This document shows positions 1 to 5,124 of a stretch of 5,124 bases of DNA, in pieces. Source of the stretch: Serpentinimonas sp. (GTDB lineage Bacteria; Pseudomonadota; Gammaproteobacteria; Burkholderiales; Burkholderiaceae_C); contig JALOSG010000181.1 in assembly GCA_025458665.1 (NCBI GenBank), forward strand, positions 1-5,124. Reading direction: 5' to 3'. The position numbers were made by a program, and so were the translations under genes. The notes beneath the pieces were generated by a model. The model did no database searches, was not told where the DNA came from, and saw only the letters and a program-made list of their open reading frames with translations. Numbering within the stretch: the first letter of the stretch is position 1; every line of letters starts with the position of its first letter.

Positions 1-1341
<1,341 letters not shown>

Positions 1342-1355
1342 TTACATTCCCGCCC

Positions 1356-2591
1356 ATGAGTGACACGACCGACGCTGCCCTGGAACTGGCCGGAAAACAC
1401 GTGCTGCTGGGGCTTTCTGGCGGCATTGCCTGCTACAAGGCGGCCGAGCTGTGCCGCCTGCTGGTGAAAGCTGGCGCCACCGTGCAGGTGGTCATGACCG
1501 AAGCGGCGGAACGCTTCATCACGCCCGTCACCATGCAGGCCCTGAGCAACCGCGCGGTGTACACCAGCCAGTGGGACGCGCGCGAGCCGAACAACATGCC
1601 CCACATCAACCTGGGGCGTGAGGCCGATGCCATTCTGGTGGCCCCCGCCAGCGCCGACCTCATGGCCCAGCTGGCCCAGGGCCGTGCCAGCGACTTGCTC
1701 ACCCTCCTGTGCCTGGCCCGGCCGCTGGCCACCACCCCGCTGCTGCTGGCGCCCGCCATGAACCGCGAAATGTGGGCCCACCCCGCCACCCAGCGCAACG
1801 CCGCGCAGCTGGTGGCCGATGGCGCCTTTGTGCTGCCTGTGGGCCAGGGCGACCAGGCCTGTGGCGAAACCGGCGATGGCCGCATGCTGGAGCCCGAAGA
1901 ACTGCTGCAGGAACTGGTGGCGCACTTTCAGCCCAAGGTGCTGCGCGGCCAGCACGTGCTGGTGACGGCGGGCCCCACCTTCGAGGCCATGGACCCGGTG
2001 CGCGGCGTGACCAACCACAGCAGCGGCAAGATGGGTTTTGCGGTGGCGCGAGCCGCCCGCGAAGCCGGCGCCGATGTGACGCTGGTGGCTGGCCCCGTGC
2101 ACCTGCCCACGCCACGCGGCGTGCACCGGGTGAATGTGCAGTCGGCCGAGCAGATGCACGAGGCCGTGATGGGCCGGCTGCATGAGGCTTCCGTGTTCGT
2201 GGCCACCGCCGCCGTGGCCGACTGGCGCCCCGCTGCAGCGGCAGGCCAGAAGATCAAGAAGGCAGCCAATGGCGCCCCGCCGGCCGTGGCCTTTGTAGAG
2301 AACCCCGACATACTGGCCGAAGCCGCCGCCACCGAGCGGGCCCGCAACGGGCAGCTGTTCTGCGTGGGCTTTGCCGCCGAGAGCCACGACCTGGCCGAGC
2401 ACGCCAAGGCCAAGCGGGCCCGCAAAGGCGTGCCGCTGCTGGTGGGCAACATAGGACCGGCCACTTTTGGGCGCGACGACAACGCCCTGCTGCTGGTGGA
2501 CGAGCACGGCACCGAAGCACTGCCCCCTGGCCCCAAGACCGTGCTGGCCCGCCAGCTGGTGGTGGAGATAGCCCGGCGCATGAAGGGCTGA
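1356..2591 (+). CDS. coaBC: Bifunctional phosphopantothenoylcysteine decarboxylase / phosphopantothenate-cysteine ligase
   Basis: This cytoplasmic enzyme catalyses two consecutive steps of coenzyme A synthesis. The CoaB half joins cysteine to 4'-phosphopantothenate using CTP, and the FMN-dependent CoaC half decarboxylates the product to 4'-phosphopantetheine. At 411 residues the length is typical. The CoaC domain (about 13-190) shows the flavin-binding SGGIACYK (21-28), the catalytic His83 in MPHINLG, the PAMNREMW substrate clamp (133-140) and Cys169 in ACGETGDGRM. The CoaB domain (about 196-411) shows VTAGPTFEAMDPVRGVTN (203-220), NHSSGKMG (220-227), which includes the Asn that stabilises the acyl-cytidylate intermediate, AAVADWRP (285-292) and KIKK (299-302). 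The ATG at 1356 gives the usual short N-terminal lead before the Rossmann-like fold; no Shine-Dalgarno is visible. The gene is divergent from pyrG by 113 bases. In many relatives dut follows coaBC, but here a hydrolase gene does. All key residues are present. Confidence 0.97.
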   Translation: MSDTTDAALELAGKHVLLGLSGGIACYKAAELCRLLVKAGATVQVVMTEAAERFITPVTMQALSNRAVYTSQWDAREPNNMPHINLGREADAILVAPASADLMAQLAQGRASDLLTLLCLARPLATTPLLLAPAMNREMWAHPATQRNAAQLVADGAFVLPVGQGDQACGETGDGRMLEPEELLQELVAHFQPKVLRGQHVLVTAGPTFEAMDPVRGVTNHSSGKMGFAVARAAREAGADVTLVAGPVHLPTPRGVHRVNVQSAEQMHEAVMGRLHEASVFVATAAVADWRPAAAAGQKIKKAANGAPPAVAFVENPDILAEAAATERARNGQLFCVGFAAESHDLAEHAKAKRARKGVPLLVGNIGPATFGRDDNALLLVDEHGTEALPPGPKTVLARQLVVEIARRMKG

Positions 2592-2630
2592 GCGCCTTTT
2601 GGGGGCTGTCCAGCCGCGCAGGGCGGTGCT

Positions 2631-2650
2631 AGTATTGCATCAGTAATTGC
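2631..2650 (+). repeat. Short direct repeat upstream of the metallo-hydrolase gene
   Basis: AGTATTGC (2631-2638) is followed by AGTAATTGC (2642-2650), a near-identical pair offset by 11-12 bases, about one helical turn. It lies just upstream of the TATATT element and so could be a tandem binding site for a regulator. The repeat is seen directly; function is inferred, and a chance match in a short AT-rich patch is possible. Confidence 0.35.
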
Positions 2651-2653
2651 TTA

Positions 2654-2659
2654 TATATT
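2654..2659 (+). promoter_or_regulatory. Candidate -10 element (TATATT) for the metallo-hydrolase gene
   Basis: TATATT matches five of the six consensus -10 bases and sits in the only AT-rich stretch between coaBC and the hydrolase gene. Transcription would begin about 7 bases downstream, at or next to the ATG at 2667, which would give a transcript with almost no leader. That fits the lack of any Shine-Dalgarno before this gene. No convincing -35 is seen: TTGCAT at 2635-2640 is too close, with a 13-base spacer. Confidence 0.4.
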
Positions 2660-2666
2660 GGGCGCC

Positions 2667-3731
2667 ATGATGCAACACCGTCCCCACACACCGTCCTCCG
2701 CGGTCCCCACCTGGAGCCGCCGCCGTTGGCTCATGTCCCTGGGCGCAGCCGGCGGAACCGCCGCCTTGGGGGCAGGGCTGTGGGCCGTGCCCGAAACGCG
2801 CTTGCTGGCCCAGCAGGTGCAGGACTTCATAGAAGGCCCGCCCGTGCCCGATGTGAAGCCGGTGCAGCTGTCCCCGCATGTGTGGATGGTGTATGCCCGC
2901 GACGGCTTTCCCACCGCCGCGAACCAGGGCCTCATGGCCAACGTGGTGTTCGTGGTGACATCGGCCGGGGTGGTGGTGCTGGATTCCGGCTGCTCCTTGC
3001 AGATTGGGCAGATGGCCCTGCGGATGATCAAGACCGTGACCAGCCAGCCCGTGGTGGCCGTGTTCAACAGCCACTACCACGGCGACCACTGGCTGGGCAA
3101 CCACGCCTTCGTGAAAGCCTTTGGCGCGCAACTGCCCATTTACGCGCTGCCCCACACCATCGAGCAGATCAAGGGGGTGGAGGGCAACCTGTGGCGCAGC
3201 CTCATGGAGCGCTGGACCAACCAGGCCACGCTGGGCACGCAGGTGGTGGCGCCCAACCGCGAAACCGCCCACGGCCAGACTTTCCAGTTTGGCGATGTGA
3301 CCCTGCGCATGCACCACTACGGCAAGGCGCACACGCCCTCTGACCTGTGCGTGGAGGTGGTGCAGGACCGCCTGACCTATGTGGCCGACATTGCCATGGA
3401 CAACCGCATTGCCAATATGGACGATGGCTCCTACGTGGGCACGTTCAAGTACTACGACGCGCTGGCCAAGGCCACCGGCGAACAGCTCTGGGTGCCCGGC
3501 CACGGCCAGGCCAGCAAGGGCCTGTTGCAGGCCTACGGCACCTTCATGAAGGGCATTTACGAGCCCTGTCTGAAAGCCGTGGAAGCCGGTGAACCCATGG
3601 AGGCGGCCCGCAAAGCCGTGCTGGCCGACCCGCGTGTGGCCAGCCGCGCAGCCACCATGCAGGGCTTCGAGGGCAACATCGGCAAGTACGTCAGTCTGGC
3701 TTACCTGGAGGCAGAGAAAGAGGCTTTTTAG
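2667..3731 (+). CDS. Tat-exported MBL-fold metallo-hydrolase, SoxH-like
   Basis: This is a predicted exported zinc hydrolase of the metallo-beta-lactamase superfamily, 354 residues from the ATG at 2667. The N-terminus has a twin-arginine motif, SRRRWLM (17-23), followed by a Gly/Ala-rich hydrophobic stretch (about 24-42), so folded export by the Tat system is likely. No clear AxA cleavage site is visible, and the segment may stay as an anchor. The catalytic domain (about 66-285) has the metal motif HYHGDH (136-141: His136, His138, Asp140, His141), then His222 in AHTPSD, Asp241 in YVADIAMD and His279 in VPGHG. This is a full set of ligands for two metals. The segment with MANVVFVV and VVVLDSG (90-108) resembles SoxH and the zinc hydrolases of quinoprotein relay systems. 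The substrate cannot be told from sequence, and no quinoprotein or sox gene is nearby. An upstream TTG (2658) and the adjacent ATG (2670) are alternative starts. Its 3' end overlaps the convergent regulator gene. Confidence 0.9.
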   Translation: MMQHRPHTPSSAVPTWSRRRWLMSLGAAGGTAALGAGLWAVPETRLLAQQVQDFIEGPPVPDVKPVQLSPHVWMVYARDGFPTAANQGLMANVVFVVTSAGVVVLDSGCSLQIGQMALRMIKTVTSQPVVAVFNSHYHGDHWLGNHAFVKAFGAQLPIYALPHTIEQIKGVEGNLWRSLMERWTNQATLGTQVVAPNRETAHGQTFQFGDVTLRMHHYGKAHTPSDLCVEVVQDRLTYVADIAMDNRIANMDDGSYVGTFKYYDALAKATGEQLWVPGHGQASKGLLQAYGTFMKGIYEPCLKAVEAGEPMEAARKAVLADPRVASRAATMQGFEGNIGKYVSLAYLEAEKEAF

Positions 3732-4815
3732 CGAACTGCCACCAGGGCAGTACGGCTTTGAGTGAGCGCACCTGCCCCGGCTTGGTGGGGGCGCTGTAAC
3801 CCGCAATGGCCTGCAGTTCGCGCTGCCAGCCGGCGCTGCCCAATACCTGGCGCAGCGCCAGCACAGCCGGTTGGTCCAGGGCGCTTTTCAGGCAGGCCAG
3901 GTGGTAGTGCTCTTCGGCCAGCGGCACAAAACCCAGCCCCAGCCGCTGCGCAGCCGATTCCGTGCCCAGCCCGGCATCGGCCGCACCGCTGGCAATGGCC
4001 TGTGCCACCGCTGCGTGGGAGGGTTCGGTCCGGCCATGCTCGTTCAGTGCATCGGGTGGCAGGCCGGCTTCTTCCAGCAGTTCCTCCAGCAGCAGGCGCG
4101 TGCCCGTGCCCGCCGGGCGGTGCACAAAGCGCAGGCGCCAGCGGGCCACATCGGCCAGTTGCTGCAACCGGCGCGGGTTGCCGCTGGGCACGATGAGGCC
4201 CTGGCGCCGCTGCGCAAACGCCAGCAGCTTGTGCTGGCCGGGGCGCAGCAGGGGCTTGTAGGCTTTGCCGGTGGGGCTTTGCGCACCCGGCTGTTCGCGC
4301 GCATGGAAGCCCGCCACCACGCAGCGCCCTTCGTTCAGCGCGCGGATGGCATCCACACTGCCACAGAACTGCAGCGCCAGGTGCAGTTGTGCCTGGGTGC
4401 CCGCATAGGCCTGCAAGCGGGGCAGGGCGTCGTCGTGGCTGCCGTACAGAGTCAGCACATGGCTGCTGTCGTCGTAGGCCAGGGCCAGCGTGCGCTCCAG
4501 TTCGGCGCGCAGGGTCTCTATCTGCGGGGCCAGCCGGGCCTGGGCCAGCCGTTCAGTCCAGAGCAGCTTCTCACCAAACGGCGTGAGCACGGCGGCCTGG
4601 CCGCGTTCCCACACCACCAGTTCGCGGCCCAGTTGCGCTTCCCAGTGTTTCAGTTGCCCCCACACATGGCGGTAGGACAGGTCCAGCGTGCGCGCGGCGG
4701 CCGAGATGGACCCGCCCGTGCGCAAGGCATAGAGCAGGTCGATGAGGGGGTTGCGCAGCCGCGCCTCCGGGCTGGCGGCGGCCCCTAGCTGGTAGCTGAA
4801 TTGCACATGGCGCAT
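3691..4815 (-). CDS. One-component regulator: ModE-type winged helix fused to PBP-like domain, probable Mo/W oxyanion sensor
   Basis: This probable transcriptional regulator has 374 residues from the ATG at 4815. A LysR/ModE-type winged helix occupies about 20-85, with the helix-turn-helix GSISAAARTLDLSYRHVWGQ (35-54) and wing residues ELVVWERGQAAVLTPFGEKLL (65-85). A linker helix (about 88-113) leads to a periplasmic-binding-protein-like domain (about 118-345). That domain has GSVDAIRALNEGRCVVAGFH (152-171), the anion-loop-like GTGTR (236-240) and EPSHAAVAQAIASGAADAGLG (264-284). ModE normally senses molybdate through TOBE domains; here the binding-protein-like domain replaces them. The divergent neighbour is a tungstate-type permease, so tungstate or molybdate is the likely ligand. 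The frame also extends to an ATG at 4872, but that start lies inside the palindromic operator candidate and adds 19 residues unlike the family's start. The last 15 residues, after LPWW, read into the hydrolase gene and may be a late extension. No Shine-Dalgarno is visible before either start. Confidence 0.85.
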   Translation of the reverse strand: MRHVQFSYQLGAAASPEARLRNPLIDLLYALRTGGSISAAARTLDLSYRHVWGQLKHWEAQLGRELVVWERGQAAVLTPFGEKLLWTERLAQARLAPQIETLRAELERTLALAYDDSSHVLTLYGSHDDALPRLQAYAGTQAQLHLALQFCGSVDAIRALNEGRCVVAGFHAREQPGAQSPTGKAYKPLLRPGQHKLLAFAQRRQGLIVPSGNPRRLQQLADVARWRLRFVHRPAGTGTRLLLEELLEEAGLPPDALNEHGRTEPSHAAVAQAIASGAADAGLGTESAAQRLGLGFVPLAEEHYHLACLKSALDQPAVLALRQVLGSAGWQRELQAIAGYSAPTKPGQVRSLKAVLPWWQFAKKPLSLPPGKPD

Positions 4816-4855
4816 GGGCGCAGTGTGCCGCAAACGGGGACGCAGCGCGGCAGCG

Positions 4856-4873
4856 TATGCAAAGTTTTGCATA
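4856..4873. promoter_or_regulatory. Perfect 18-bp palindrome, probable operator of the divergent regulator/transporter pair
   Basis: TATGCAAA (4856-4863) and TTTGCATA (4866-4873) are perfect inverted 8-bp arms separated by GT. The element sits in the 112-base gap between the regulator (ATG at 4815) and the permease (ATG at 4928), in the only AT-rich patch there. Weak -10-like sequences overlap its right edge on both strands: TATCTT at 4872-4877 on the plus strand and TAAGAT at 4878-4873 on the minus strand. A ModE-type dimer bound here could control both genes. The palindrome is directly seen; the protein that binds it is inferred from position. Confidence 0.65.
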
Positions 4874-4927
4874 TCTTATGGGGGGTTGCGACGGCGCCTG
4901 CCAGCACCCGGTTAGCATCGCCGCCCT

Positions 4928-5124
4928 ATGAACGGATTTGCCGAAAGCCTGAGCACTGCCGCCACCCTGGTGGTGACGGGCGACCTGGCGCTGTGGACCG
5001 TGGTGGCCCGTTCCCTGGCCGTGAGTGCCACCGCCTGCCTGCTGGCTTGCAGCCTGGGGCTGTTGCTGGGCGCCTGGCTGGGCGTGGCCAGGTTCCCGGG
5101 CCGTGACCTGCTGCTCACGCTGGG
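4928..5124 (+). CDS. tupB: ABC transporter permease, tungstate-type (TupB-like), N-terminal part only
   Basis: This is the start of an inner-membrane permease, 65 complete codons before the right edge. In the Tup family the permease works with a periplasmic binding protein (TupA) and an ATPase (TupC) to import tungstate. The N-terminus begins MNGFAESLST. One long hydrophobic segment runs from about 27 to 53 (ARSLAVSATACLLACSLGLL and onward). It is followed by ARFPGRDLLLTL (54-65), which matches the short cytoplasmic stretch after the first membrane helix in TupB-like permeases. The divergent regulator with a ModE-type domain supports oxyanion specificity. Molybdate or another anion cannot be excluded, since the EAA loop and the rest of the protein are outside the window. 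The ATG at 4928 is chosen because the typical N-terminus starts there; no Shine-Dalgarno is visible. Confidence 0.75.
   Translation, partial: MNGFAESLSTAATLVVTGDLALWTVVARSLAVSATACLLACSLGLLLGAWLGVARFPGRDLLLTL

Noticed and set aside
2592..2666. Possible coaBC terminator in the gap before the hydrolase gene
   Set aside because: The best stem (CCGC/GCGG around 2614-2627) is about 4-5 bp and is not followed by a T-run. The TTTT at 2597-2600 has no stem before it.
3735..3751. Inverted repeat ACTGCC-ACCAG-GGCAGT just after the hydrolase stop codon, possible terminator
   Set aside because: The stem is only 6 bp and no T-run follows on either strand. The bases are also the LPWWQ codons of the regulator, which explains them.
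2640..3806. Minus-strand open frame (388 codons) opposite the metallo-hydrolase
   Set aside because: It is a shadow frame. The plus strand has the HxHxDH motif and a complete metal-ligand set, and the antisense product resembles nothing.
3871..4788. Plus-strand open frame (305 codons) opposite the regulator
   Set aside because: It is a shadow of the regulator, which has a recognisable winged helix and PBP-like domain on the other strand.
4816..4927. Molybdenum-cofactor-type riboswitch upstream of the permease
   Set aside because: The leader is too short and shows no multi-stem structure; only the DNA palindrome stands out.

Overview
The window is GC-rich chromosomal DNA, dense in genes. Codon use and protein sequences suggest a betaproteobacterium of the order Burkholderiales, most like the Comamonadaceae (Acidovorax and relatives). 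That assignment rests on recognising protein families and was not tested by a search. There are no rRNA or tRNA genes, no insertion sequences and no CRISPR array. No stretch longer than about 115 bases lacks a gene.

Layout from left to right: (1) pyrG (CTP synthase) on the minus strand, its last quarter or so cut off by the left edge. (2) A 113-base divergent intergenic region holding an AT-rich promoter element and, in the pyrG leader, an 8-bp RNA hairpin that buries the ribosome-binding site. (3) coaBC, complete, on the plus strand: the bifunctional enzyme that makes 4'-phosphopantetheine for coenzyme A. (4) A 75-base gap with an 11-12 bp spaced direct repeat and a TATATT element. (5) A plus-strand gene for a Tat-exported metallo-beta-lactamase-fold hydrolase related to the SoxH type. 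(6) A convergent minus-strand gene, overlapping the previous one by 41 bases, for a one-component regulator: a ModE-type winged helix fused to a periplasmic-binding-protein-like ligand domain. (7) A 112-base divergent intergenic region with a perfect 8+8 bp palindrome. (8) The first 65 codons of an ABC-transporter permease of the tungstate (TupB) type, running off the right edge.

Two functional units can be proposed. pyrG and coaBC are housekeeping genes transcribed back to back. CTP (from pyrG) is the nucleotide that bacterial CoaB uses to activate phosphopantothenate, so the pair is metabolically linked. At the right end, the regulator and the divergent permease form a classic oxyanion uptake and control unit, with the palindrome between them as the likely operator. 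The metallo-hydrolase lies between the two units and has no clear partner. The most interesting points are the palindrome and what it implies for the regulator's start codon, the hairpin in the pyrG leader, and the unassigned exported hydrolase. No strong evidence of an entirely new system was found.
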